NCBI GenBank assembly: GCA_015486075.1
Contig: WFSG01000005.1
Span: forward strand, 62,001-126,000
Length of the DNA: 64,000 nucleotides
Direction: 5' to 3'
Source: Deltaproteobacteria bacterium
GTDB lineage: Bacteria > Desulfobacterota > Desulfomonilia > UBA1062
This document shows, in pieces, positions 54,471 to 62,895 of the stretch. The translations under genes and the position numbers were made by a program. The notes below the pieces were generated by a model, which saw nothing but the letters and a program-made list of their open reading frames with translations, had not been told where the DNA came from and searched no databases. Each line of letters opens with the position of its first letter. Within the stretch, counting starts at the first letter, position 1.

Positions 54471-55277
54471 ATGAAAGGTACACTAGGGTTTATAGGCGCA
54501 GGTAACATGGGAGGGGCTCTCATAGAGGGTATTATCTCAATGGGTGTGTACGGACCTGATAGGATTTTCATCTATGATGTATCTACTGAACGTATGGAAA
54601 GCCTTAAGAGGGATACAGGGGTCAACGTTGTTTCTTCGGGTAGGGAGCTGGTAGAAAATGTAAGCACTGTTCTACTTGCAGTCAAGCCCAAGGAAGTAAG
54701 CAAAGTAGTTTTGGAACTAAAGGACCTACTTAAGACAAGGCTCGTAGTAAGTATTGCAGCTGGTGTAAGGTTACAGCAATACCTGGATGTGCTGGGTGAG
54801 GATGCAAGAGTAGTAAGGGTTATGCCCAACACGCCTGCCCTTGTGTTAAAGGGTACATCTGCCATATCCTCTTCGAGTAAGTGCTCGAGCGATGATGTGG
54901 CCCTTGTGAGGGATATATTTGGTGCTGTGGGACTGTGCCTGCAGGTAGAAGAAGACCTGATGGATGCAGTAACAGGGCTTTCAGGCTCTGGCCCGGCATT
55001 TTGCTTCATGTTTATAGAGGCTATGGCAGATGGAGGTGTAAGGGCAGGGCTACCTAGGGATAAGGCCATGAAGCTGGCGGCATCCACGGTTGCTGGAGCA
55101 GCAGAACTGGTTTTAAAGACAGGAAGGCATCCTGGTGAACTTAAGGATATGGTAGCTTCCCCTGCAGGCACCACGATCGAAGGCATATCCGTCCTAGAGA
55201 AGTCAGGCTTCAGGTCATCTGTGATGGAGGCTGTCTTTGCAGCATTCAGAAAGTCAGTGTCAATGAGTTCATCCTAG
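54471..55277 (+). CDS. proC: Pyrroline-5-carboxylate reductase
   Basis: Reduces 1-pyrroline-5-carboxylate to proline with NAD(P)H. The N-terminal GFIGAGNMGGALIEG Rossmann loop, VRVMPNTPAL, and the C-terminal VTGLSGSGPAF and SPAGTTIEG match the family. Its 268 residues are typical. It stands alone between the cyclase and the convergent LOG gene. Confidence 0.95.
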   Translation: MKGTLGFIGAGNMGGALIEGIISMGVYGPDRIFIYDVSTERMESLKRDTGVNVVSSGRELVENVSTVLLAVKPKEVSKVVLELKDLLKTRLVVSIAAGVRLQQYLDVLGEDARVVRVMPNTPALVLKGTSAISSSSKCSSDDVALVRDIFGAVGLCLQVEEDLMDAVTGLSGSGPAFCFMFIEAMADGGVRAGLPRDKAMKLAASTVAGAAELVLKTGRHPGELKDMVASPAGTTIEGISVLEKSGFRSSVMEAVFAAFRKSVSMSSS

Positions 55278-55334
55278 TAAGCGATCTTTACCAAACCGTC
55301 TGGTTGCCTGGTGTTTGCATATAGACGATGCTTG

Positions 55335-55985
55335 CTAAACATGTGCATTTCTTAATATATTAACCACGTCATCAATGGAATCTGTTATCTTTATTATGGT
55401 CCTGTCGCTGGGGGAGATCTTGCTTTCCTTCAGCATTTTGTTATCTATCCAGTCCAAAAGACCTCTCCAGTAGTCGCTTCCCAGCATTACCACGGGAAAG
55501 GGCTTTACCTTCTCTGTCTGGATTAGCGTGAGTGCTTCAAAGAGCTCATCCATTGTGCCAAAACCACCTGGGAAAATGACGTACCCTATGGCATATTTTA
55601 TGAACATCACCTTTCTCACGAAGAAATACCTGAAACTTAAGTGTACGTCGGTATAGGGATTGAGTTTTTGCTCAAAGGGCAGCTCTATATTCAGACCAAC
55701 TGAAGGGCCACCTGCCTTAAGGGCACCCTTGTTGGCGGCTTCCATGATTCCAGGTCCTCCCCCTGTTATTACTGCATAGCCCTTGTTAACGAGTCTTTGC
55801 CCAAGCTTGTAAGCCATGTCGTAGTATTTCTCTCCTTCCTTGGACCTGGCGGATCCGAATATGGTAACTGCGGATGGCAGCTTTGAGAGTGCTTCTATGC
55901 CGTCCACGAACTCTGCCATTATCCTGAATATCCTCCACGATTCCTGAGGATTTATATTGTCTATGACGAAACGGTTGTTCTTCAT
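55335..55985 (-). CDS. LOG family protein (TIGR00730-like)
   Basis: A 216-residue lysine-decarboxylase-fold protein. The GGGPGIMEAANKGA and PGGFGTMDELFEALT motifs are those of LOG phosphoribohydrolases, which release a base from a nucleoside monophosphate (cytokinin-type or general pyrimidine/purine nucleotide). It is monocistronic and converges with proC. The exact nucleotide substrate is not determined by sequence. Confidence 0.9.
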   Translation of the reverse strand: MKNNRFVIDNINPQESWRIFRIMAEFVDGIEALSKLPSAVTIFGSARSKEGEKYYDMAYKLGQRLVNKGYAVITGGGPGIMEAANKGALKAGGPSVGLNIELPFEQKLNPYTDVHLSFRYFFVRKVMFIKYAIGYVIFPGGFGTMDELFEALTLIQTEKVKPFPVVMLGSDYWRGLLDWIDNKMLKESKISPSDRTIIKITDSIDDVVNILRNAHV

Positions 55986-56196
55986 GCCTTCGCTCCTTGT
56001 AACTTAGTAAATGGCTTTTCGGCATTTACATGTCCATGCTGAAACATGGGATGAAAGTTACAACTTCGTATCGCCCGGGTCAATACAGTAAACTCAACAC
56101 AATTTATAGTACAAGGGATGAAAATTGTGGATGCCACTTCTTGGCAATAAAGGCCCAACTTACCCTGGGGCTATATGGTTGACATGGATATAGCCT

Positions 56197-57087
56197 TTGT
56201 GTGAGATTCTTTTCGTGTTTCGGTGTGCGTGGACAAAATATGCCATGACCCTAGCTGTTGGCCTTTGTTTGGTGGGCTTTCTTCTGTATGCTCCATGTGT
56301 ATTGGCCGTGCCAAATAGGGTTATATCCTTGGTCCCCTCGTTTACCAGGGAGATATGTGAGCTGGGTGCTGCTGATATTCTGGTGGGTGTCACTAGTTTC
56401 AGGCCCAAGTGTGCGGCTACGAAGCAGGTAGTAGGCAATCTGACCGAGGTTAACATTGAGCGGGTGATTGCCTTAAAACCCGACCTTGTTATTGCTAGCA
56501 AAGATAGTAATCCAAAAAAGATTGTTATGAAGCTTAGGACGCTTGGTGTAAACGTTGTTGTGTTTGAAAAACAAAAGGATCTTGATGGTATCCTTTATAC
56601 CTTTTTAAGGCTGGGTAAGATGCTGGGAAGGGAGAACAGGGCAAGGGAGATAGTGACCCGGGTAAGGCTGGAGGTAAAGGCAATTAGCTCAAGGGCACGT
56701 GGGGAAAAAAGCGTACGTGTTTTCTGGCAACTTGGATCTTCACCGCTGGTTACGGCAAGTAATAAGACATTTATAGGTAGCCTTACAAGGCTGGCCGGGG
56801 GTGAAAACATATTTGGGATGCTTGCCGAGAGCTATCCCAGGGTAAACAGGGAAGAGGTCATCCTTAGGAACCCGGATGTTATAATTGTCGTAAAGGACAT
56901 GGGAGGAAGCAAACGCGGTGTTTACGTAAATGAATGGGCACATGTGGATGGTCTGAATGCTGCTAGTGAAGGTAGAATCTACACCTTGGATCCTGATATT
57001 GTATGCCAGCCGACACCATTGAGATTTGCAAGGGCCCTTGATGTGGTTTCTAGGTTATTACAGAGGAATGTGCATGGGGAAAACTAG
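56197..57087 (+). CDS. btuF: ABC transporter substrate-binding protein (BtuF-like)
   Basis: A periplasmic binding protein for a metal chelate, probably cobalamin. A signal peptide (about 16-37, MTLAVGLCLVGFLLYAPCVLA) is followed by PNRVISLVPSFTREICELGAADILVGVTS, a BtuF-like opening. The start is uncertain: GTG 56197 or ATG 56245 (the latter gives a signal peptide directly at the N terminus). The final 14 bases overlap btuC. Iron-siderophore transport is an alternative. Confidence 0.85.
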   Translation: MCEILFVFRCAWTKYAMTLAVGLCLVGFLLYAPCVLAVPNRVISLVPSFTREICELGAADILVGVTSFRPKCAATKQVVGNLTEVNIERVIALKPDLVIASKDSNPKKIVMKLRTLGVNVVVFEKQKDLDGILYTFLRLGKMLGRENRAREIVTRVRLEVKAISSRARGEKSVRVFWQLGSSPLVTASNKTFIGSLTRLAGGENIFGMLAESYPRVNREEVILRNPDVIIVVKDMGGSKRGVYVNEWAHVDGLNAASEGRIYTLDPDIVCQPTPLRFARALDVVSRLLQRNVHGEN

Positions 57088-58066
57088 GTTAATACCTATC
57101 TTGTCCTTGGGTTTTACTCTGATTACCGTAATGTTCCTTGCCCTCCTGGTTGGTGGAAGCCCGATCCCGACGCGATATGTTATCCGTTCTTTGAGTAATC
57201 CTGGTGGATCAGGCGTTTTCCACACGCTTATATGGGACGTACGCATGCCGAGGATCGTATTGGGAACCGTTGTGGGTGCAGCGCTTGCAGGTTGTGGGGT
57301 AGTATTCCAGGCGATTCTCAGGAATCCACTGGCTGAGCCGTATACTCTAGGCGTATCAGGCGGTGGGGCACTCGGGGCGTCTCTTGCCATAGTTCTTGGC
57401 ATAGGTGGTCTTGGCATGGTTGGAATGTGTTTCGGAGGGTGTCTTGTGAGCGTTTTTACCGTGTATATGGTCGCATCTATGAGAAATTTCTCAAATACCG
57501 TGGTTATACTTGCAGGTGTCGTGTTCAGCTTTCTCTTTTCATCGCTGGTCATGCTTATATTTTCCCTTTCTAGTACCAGGGATGTATATGCAGCAGTTAT
57601 ATGGCTCATGGGTAGTCTTTCTTCGGCAGATACGAATCTTGTGTGGGTCATATCCATTGCAGTGACATCCAGCTTGGTATTTCTCCTGTTCTTTGCCAGG
57701 GACCTAGACCTGATGAGTCTGGGAGACGAACGTGCCACATATCTTGGCCTTGATGCAAAGAAATCAAAGATCTTTTTCTTTGTCCTTGCATCCTTTATAA
57801 CCGCATCATGCGTTGCAGTTGCAGGCATAATAAGTTTTGTGGGCCTGATGGTCCCGCATTTTGTGAGAAAATTAGTTGGTCCCTCACACGGGACCATGCT
57901 TCCCTGTGCCATGCTTGCTGGCTCAAGTTTTCTAGTGATATGCGACACAATATCCCAAAGGCTTTTAAGCCCAGTGGAATTGCCGGTTGGAGTAATAACA
58001 GGTATAGCAGGTGGCATCTTTTTCCTGCTCTTTCTCTTGAGAAGGGACTGGTGGGGATATGATTAA
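57074..58066 (+). CDS. btuC: ABC transporter permease (BtuC/FecCD family)
   Basis: A membrane permease of about 330 residues with roughly ten helices. VWDVRMPRIVLGTVVGAALAG-type, NPLAEPYTLGVSGGGALGA and FVGLMVPHFVRKLVGPSH segments are typical of the FecCD family. ATG 57074 follows GAGGA by six bases; the longer reading from 57026 overlaps btuF more and lacks support. It forms the channel of the importer with btuF and btuD. Confidence 0.9.
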   Translation: MGKTRLIPILSLGFTLITVMFLALLVGGSPIPTRYVIRSLSNPGGSGVFHTLIWDVRMPRIVLGTVVGAALAGCGVVFQAILRNPLAEPYTLGVSGGGALGASLAIVLGIGGLGMVGMCFGGCLVSVFTVYMVASMRNFSNTVVILAGVVFSFLFSSLVMLIFSLSSTRDVYAAVIWLMGSLSSADTNLVWVISIAVTSSLVFLLFFARDLDLMSLGDERATYLGLDAKKSKIFFFVLASFITASCVAVAGIISFVGLMVPHFVRKLVGPSHGTMLPCAMLAGSSFLVICDTISQRLLSPVELPVGVITGIAGGIFFLLFLLRRDWWGYD

Positions 58067-58862
58067 AGTGCCGGTATTAAAGATGGAACATGTCTCGGCA
58101 GGTTACGGGGAAAGGATAGTCATAAAGGATATATCCTTGGAACTGGAAAGTTCCGAACTACTTGGTATTGTTGGTCCTAATGGTTCGGGCAAGACAACAC
58201 TGTTCAGGACGGTGACAGGCCTGATTAAACCACGATCAGGCCGGATTTACTTGAAAGGAAGGGATATCATGCATGTCACACGTAGGGCAATCGCAATGGA
58301 TGTGTCTGCTATTCCCCAGCTACAGAACATTGTCTTTCCGTATTCAGTGGAGGATTTTATCATGATGGGCCGTTTTGTGCAGAGGGGTAGGTCTGGGGCA
58401 CAGGGCAAGACCGATTATGATTTGCTTGAACATGTAATCGACCTTTTTGACCTAGCTTCCCTCCGGTATCAGAGGATTTCCTCTATCTCGGGCGGTGAGC
58501 TACAGAGGGCAATCTTAGCACAGGCCCTTATAAAGGAGCCGGAGATGATGCTGCTTGATGAGCCTACATCTCATCTTGATATCAAGCACCAGTCTTCCAT
58601 AATGGGTATCATTAGGGACCTTGTGGATAAGAGAGACGTGGCGTGCATAATGATACTTCACGATCTTAACCTTGCTGGCCAGTACTGTGACAGGATAGCC
58701 CTTCTCAAAGATGGTTCCATATTTAGAATAGGTAGCCCGGATGAGGTAATCAGGGAGGAATACATAAGGGACGTTTACGGAACTGAGGTGCTTGTTAGGC
58801 AAGGACCTTTTGGGTCAAGACCTTACGTATTTCTAGTACCCGGGGCTTTTAGAGAGGATTGA
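58059..58862 (+). CDS. btuD: ABC transporter ATP-binding protein (BtuD/FecE family)
   Basis: The ATPase of the importer (267 residues). Walker A is GPNGSGKTT, the signature is ISGGELQRAILAQAL and Walker B is MMLLDEPTSHLD. It overlaps btuC by eight bases. The cluster probably imports cobalamin for the corrinoid methyltransferase at the window end and other B12 enzymes. Substrate assignment is by family and context. Confidence 0.9.
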   Translation: MIKVPVLKMEHVSAGYGERIVIKDISLELESSELLGIVGPNGSGKTTLFRTVTGLIKPRSGRIYLKGRDIMHVTRRAIAMDVSAIPQLQNIVFPYSVEDFIMMGRFVQRGRSGAQGKTDYDLLEHVIDLFDLASLRYQRISSISGGELQRAILAQALIKEPEMMLLDEPTSHLDIKHQSSIMGIIRDLVDKRDVACIMILHDLNLAGQYCDRIALLKDGSIFRIGSPDEVIREEYIRDVYGTEVLVRQGPFGSRPYVFLVPGAFRED

Positions 58863-58879
58863 AGGAATTCAGGCCTGCG

Positions 58880-59353
58880 CTATTCCTGTACGATCTCTAG
58901 GACTTCGTACTCCTTTTCTCCGCTTGGCGTTTTTACGGTAACTGTATCGTCAAGCCTTTTTCCTATCAAGGCCTTGGCAATAGGTGACTCAATGGAGATT
59001 TTTCCCTGGTTGATGTCTGATTCATCTACACCCACGATCTGGTAAGTCACCTCTTCGCCTGTTTCAACATTGCACAGCAGTACCTTTGAGCCAAAGACAA
59101 CCTTGTCCTTGGGGAGATTGACGGGATCAATAACCTCGGCATTTGCCAGCCTCTCCTCGAGTTCTTGTATCCTTGTTTCTATAAAGGATTGCCTTTCCTT
59201 TGCGTATATATACTCGGCATTCTCAGTAAGGTCTCCGTGGCCCCTTGCCTCTTCTATGTCTGCAATAATCCTTGGCCGTTCGTTTCTTTTAAGGTTATCC
59301 AGCTCTTCTTTAAGTGCCCTGTATCCCTCGGGGGTCATTGGGCTTCGCCTCAT
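58880..59353 (-). CDS. greA: Transcription elongation factor GreA
   Basis: GreA stimulates cleavage of backtracked RNA in stalled RNA polymerase. Its 157 residues are standard, with an N-terminal coiled coil (about 10-75) starting PMTPEGYRALKEEL and GDLTENAEYIYAKE, and a C-terminal FKBP-like domain. GGAGG lies six bases before ATG. It is preceded by a terminator from the usp transcript, so it probably has its own promoter. Confidence 0.96.
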   Translation of the reverse strand: MRRSPMTPEGYRALKEELDNLKRNERPRIIADIEEARGHGDLTENAEYIYAKERQSFIETRIQELEERLANAEVIDPVNLPKDKVVFGSKVLLCNVETGEEVTYQIVGVDESDINQGKISIESPIAKALIGKRLDDTVTVKTPSGEKEYEVLEIVQE

Positions 59354-59379
59354 TTTTTGCCTCCAGTTTTAAAATAATA

Positions 59380-59417
59380 AAAAGGACACCGGCAGAAGAA
59401 ACCACCAGCATCCTTTT
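59380..59417 (-). terminator. Rho-independent terminator after the universal stress protein gene
   Basis: On the minus strand, a 16-pair stem (arms 59402-59417 and 59380-59395, several G-U pairs) encloses a six-base loop at 59396-59401, followed by a run of U residues. It lies between usp and greA on the same strand. Confidence 0.75.
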
Positions 59418-59480
59418 GCAAGTATATGCGCAAACAGTGCATTATGTCAAGAACCGTGCAATCTTTATCGTCGTTCAAGA

Positions 59481-60302
59481 TCACAGGAAGTTGGGCCCAA
59501 CTATTACCATACTGTTGGGAAGTACCGACTGTATAGTCTCCAGTGTGCTACCAAAAAAGAGTTCCTTTATAAGTCCATGGCCATATGCCCCCACAACTAT
59601 GAGGGCATCATGAGGTACGTTGTACAAATCCTCCATGAGCCTGCCCTTATCAAAGAACAGCCAGTTCACGTTACCTTTCTCTATCTCGTCGTAGAGCATG
59701 TTTTCTCTTAGTATATCCCTGTAGCTTTCTTCAGTGTATGGATCCTCTATCTCCGTGAATAGCGTCAATGGTAGACCTGAGAGCTGGCTTATCTTTATCC
59801 CTGCCTTAAAGGCATTAATTGCATTTGCCGAGCCTCCAAAGAATACCGTGATCCTCTTCCATTCTTTGTATACAGGCGAGGGTATGATTACGGGAAAAGA
59901 TGCGTTTTTTATAATATTCCTGACCCGTGGGCCTATATAGCCTAGGCTTACCTTGGTGGAGAGATTGCTTATTGTCCTTGGGCAGGTCATGTACCTGAAA
60001 TCCACTGGTATGTCTGGAAGGGTGGAAGCCGTGAACCTTTTCGGGGTAAAGAAGTTTGGTTTTAACCCCTGGGAGCGGATGATTTGCTCTGCATGTTCCC
60101 TTGCCGTCTCTGGATCCCTGAGAAATGCCCTGTCTAGGTCCACTGTGACAATCTCTTTTTCAAAATACATCAAGAACTGAGGAAACTCGGGGATGTATAC
60201 ATTTATGGGTGTCTTTGTCATCCTGCAGAAATACACTGACTGTAGTAGGGTTTCTCTTCCAAAGGGTGTGTTTCTAAAGACATGGAGTAATTGGTTTTTC
60301 AT
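59481..60302 (-). CDS. Universal stress protein (UspA family)
   Basis: A 273-residue Usp-type protein. The C-terminal half carries the ATP-site motif GAYGHGLIKELFFGST followed by VLPNSMVIVGP. The N-terminal half is a more divergent Usp-like module. ATG 60302 is chosen because AGGAGG is eight bases upstream; the seven preceding residues would overlap the ClC stop. It follows the ClC channel on the same strand, so it is probably coregulated with it. Confidence 0.82.
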   Translation of the reverse strand: MKNQLLHVFRNTPFGRETLLQSVYFCRMTKTPINVYIPEFPQFLMYFEKEIVTVDLDRAFLRDPETAREHAEQIIRSQGLKPNFFTPKRFTASTLPDIPVDFRYMTCPRTISNLSTKVSLGYIGPRVRNIIKNASFPVIIPSPVYKEWKRITVFFGGSANAINAFKAGIKISQLSGLPLTLFTEIEDPYTEESYRDILRENMLYDEIEKGNVNWLFFDKGRLMEDLYNVPHDALIVVGAYGHGLIKELFFGSTLETIQSVLPNSMVIVGPNFL

Positions 60303-60319
60303 GGCACAAGCCTCCTGTT

Positions 60320-62044
60320 TCATTTTTCTTCTTGGACGATGAGCTCTTTCCTATAGTGGTCCATGAGGGTTGCCTTTGATATAAGCCCTAGGAATTTACC
60401 ATCCTGGACAACGGGTAAACTCCATGTATGCTCGCGGTCAAAGACCGATATAATGTCTGCTAGCTCATCGTCCGGGGATACTGTATATATATTTGTATTC
60501 ATTATTTCACCAACGATTACCGACTCGTAAAGCCCTGGATTAAAAAGGTAGGGCCTCACATCGTCAAGGTGAATCATGCCTAGGAAAGACCCTGTCTTTG
60601 AATCCACCACTGGAAAATAGTTCCTGTGGGAACGCTGGACAATAGATACAAACTCCTTGAGCCTCATCTCAGGATGCACGAGTAGGCAATCTTTCTCTAG
60701 CAATTCCATGACACTTAACTCTGCCAGCACCCTTGCATCTGTACGGGGCCTGAGAAGCTCCCCACGTCTTATCAATTCTTGGTGGTACACGGAGAAGGGC
60801 TCAAAGTAATGGCTAATTGTGGCCGATATCACGGATACAAGAACTACAGGGACAATGAAGTCATAGCCACCTGTTATCTCCACAACCAGGAATATACCGG
60901 TAAGTGGCGCCTGGAGCACACTGCTAAGTACACCTGCCATGCCAAGCAATGCAAAATAACTTTCTCCTGCCCACATGACCGAAGGGAACACCGATGCAAT
61001 GGTAGACTGATAGAAGAGTCCCATGAGGCTACCTATTACCAGACACGGGGCAAAAAGACCTCCAGATCCACCGCTGCCTATGGTAAGCGATGTGGCAACA
61101 ATCTTACCAAGTGTAGCAAAGCCTGATATGACTATACCCGGCGAGTATTGTTCTCCTATGACCCTTCTTATGACCTCGTAACCTTCCCCAAGTACCTGTG
61201 GCAGGAATAGACCTATTATGCCTACGATAAGCCCCCCTAGGGCTGCCCTTAACCAGAAAATAGATGTGACCTTCTTGAAATGTGATTCTGCCATTTTTAA
61301 CAGGCGTATGAGGATGATTGAACCAAGGGAGGTCAGGGCTGCAAGGCCTATGCATGCCACTAGGTCTAATGCGCCTGAATGGAAGATACGGTGATGAAAT
61401 GGAATCTGATTTCCCTGAAGGATTCTACTTACCTCGGTACCTACAACCGAGGCTATGGCAATGGGTGCGAGGTTTATGATGGTCCATTCCCCCAGTATGA
61501 CCTCTAAAGAGAACGCGATGCCAGCAAAAGGTGCGTTGAATATGGACGCTATTGCAGCTGCGGCACCGCAGCCCACTATGACTTCCCTCTGTCTGTCCCT
61601 GAGGTTGAATATAGTCCCTATATTGGATCCTATGCTTGCACCACTTATTACCACTGGGGCCTCTGGGCCCGCAGAACCCCCGCTGGCTATGGTCAGAAAA
61701 CCCGATACAAGACGTGAAAAACTGGAGCGTAACCTCAATAGGCCACCTTTTCTGGATACGCTGTAGATAACCTCGGGTACACTATGTGCCCCTAGATCCC
61801 TAACTACATGCCTGAGGAATATGGATGAAAAAGCTGCCCCGATTGCAGGTAGCAAAGGAGCGTATCTGACATGGCGTATTGTATTCAGGATTTCAGAGAC
61901 GTATCTAAGTGATCTGTTAAGTGCGACAGATGCTAGACCACCGAATATACCTACGATAGCACCTATGATGATCAACTTCAAACGCTCGTCCATGGAGTAA
62001 AAGATATACCTTGGCGATAATCTTAGACCCCTTCCAGCAGCCAT
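60320..62044 (-). CDS. ClC-family chloride channel/transporter with CBS pair
   Basis: A membrane protein of 574 residues. The ClC core spans about 20-440. GPEAP near residue 124 corresponds to the GREGP motif and keeps the gating Glu; the ion-binding motifs are AHSVPE and GSGGSGGLFAP. A tandem CBS pair (about 445-565) follows and may bind adenine nucleotides. The start has a weak ribosome site. It lies one base after the HTH-EIIA gene and 17 bases before usp. Whether it is a channel or H+/Cl- antiporter is open. Confidence 0.88.
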   Translation of the reverse strand: MAAGRGLRLSPRYIFYSMDERLKLIIIGAIVGIFGGLASVALNRSLRYVSEILNTIRHVRYAPLLPAIGAAFSSIFLRHVVRDLGAHSVPEVIYSVSRKGGLLRLRSSFSRLVSGFLTIASGGSAGPEAPVVISGASIGSNIGTIFNLRDRQREVIVGCGAAAAIASIFNAPFAGIAFSLEVILGEWTIINLAPIAIASVVGTEVSRILQGNQIPFHHRIFHSGALDLVACIGLAALTSLGSIILIRLLKMAESHFKKVTSIFWLRAALGGLIVGIIGLFLPQVLGEGYEVIRRVIGEQYSPGIVISGFATLGKIVATSLTIGSGGSGGLFAPCLVIGSLMGLFYQSTIASVFPSVMWAGESYFALLGMAGVLSSVLQAPLTGIFLVVEITGGYDFIVPVVLVSVISATISHYFEPFSVYHQELIRRGELLRPRTDARVLAELSVMELLEKDCLLVHPEMRLKEFVSIVQRSHRNYFPVVDSKTGSFLGMIHLDDVRPYLFNPGLYESVIVGEIMNTNIYTVSPDDELADIISVFDREHTWSLPVVQDGKFLGLISKATLMDHYRKELIVQEEK

Positions 62045-62045
62045 C

Positions 62046-62741
62046 TTAGGATTGAGTACTTGAAGTTGGTTTAAGTCTTGTTTCCATTAACCTGACCTTT
62101 TCCAAAAGATCTTCTTCCCTGGGGATACACCTAAGGAAGTTAACAAATTCCTTGTCTCTCAGACAAAAACTCAGTCTTGAGAGCATGTCGAGGTGAGTCT
62201 TTATGCTGGGGCTTAACATCATGAATGCCACAAACACTGGCTTACCATCGATAGCGTTGAAATCCACCTCTTTCTCCAGGAAGCATGTGCTTATTATGGG
62301 CCAGGGCAAAAGGTCTTTAGGCGTTGTGCGTGGATGCGGTATGGCTATGCCTTCTCCGATACCAGTGGATGCCAATTTTTCTCTTTCCAGCAGGAGTTCT
62401 AAAAGCATTTTCTTATCCAGATTCTCAGGCAGAGTTACAACCCTTACCATGTCTTCAAGCACATCTTTTACGTTGTCCCCCTTTATTCCGTAAAAGACTC
62501 CGCCTCTATGCATGGCCTTGTAGATACTGACATCTTTCCGCTTGGGCTCTGAACCTGTATCTCTTTGTTCCTCGTTCAGGACTATATTATGTTTATCCGC
62601 CCATTTCCTGAGATCATCCTCCCTCACCATGTATTTACCGTTGATCTCTACCGCAGGCAGGCTACCTTTGCGAATCCACCGCTGTATAGTCTCCTCCGGC
62701 ATGTCTATCAATCTCGCAACTTCTCGTGCATTAAGTTTCAT
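62046..62741 (-). CDS. HTH-EIIA (PtsN-like) fusion regulator
   Basis: About 231 residues. The N-terminal part (about 1-55) is a MerR/excisionase-type helix-turn-helix beginning MKLNAREVARLIDMPEET. A PTS EIIA domain follows (about 75-225), with the phospho-accepting His in GIAIPHPRT. No PTS transporter is nearby. It likely couples phosphotransfer state to transcription, perhaps of the downstream ClC-usp genes. M7 of the longer reading (start 62759) is used as start because it matches the family N terminus; neither has a strong ribosome site. Confidence 0.8.
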   Translation of the reverse strand: MKLNAREVARLIDMPEETIQRWIRKGSLPAVEINGKYMVREDDLRKWADKHNIVLNEEQRDTGSEPKRKDVSIYKAMHRGGVFYGIKGDNVKDVLEDMVRVVTLPENLDKKMLLELLLEREKLASTGIGEGIAIPHPRTTPKDLLPWPIISTCFLEKEVDFNAIDGKPVFVAFMMLSPSIKTHLDMLSRLSFCLRDKEFVNFLRCIPREEDLLEKVRLMETRLKPTSSTQS

Positions 62742-62895
62742 ATGTCCATGTTCCCACATTCAGGATAAGAATATAATATTGCTGTTGATAAAGATAACAA
62801 CGAATAAATTTATATATTATAAATAAGTCATGAGGTTACCTTTTTCAATACAAAGAAAAAATTCGTAGCAAGGACTATCCGCGAATTATCTATTT

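Noticed and set aside
55986-56196. Possible cobalamin riboswitch upstream of btuF
   Set aside because: Segments such as GCCACT and a GATGAAA stretch recall parts of the B12 element, but the GGGAAGGC and CCAGGAGACC cores are missing, so there is no adequate match.
57058-58017. Long open frame of 319 codons on the minus strand opposite btuC
   Set aside because: It mirrors the btuC membrane gene, is rich in Pro/Thr/Arg expected from a shadow frame, and has no recognisable domain or ribosome site.
60320-62044. Loss of the gating glutamate in the ClC protein
   Set aside because: Closer alignment places GPEAP on GREGP, and the Glu is retained.
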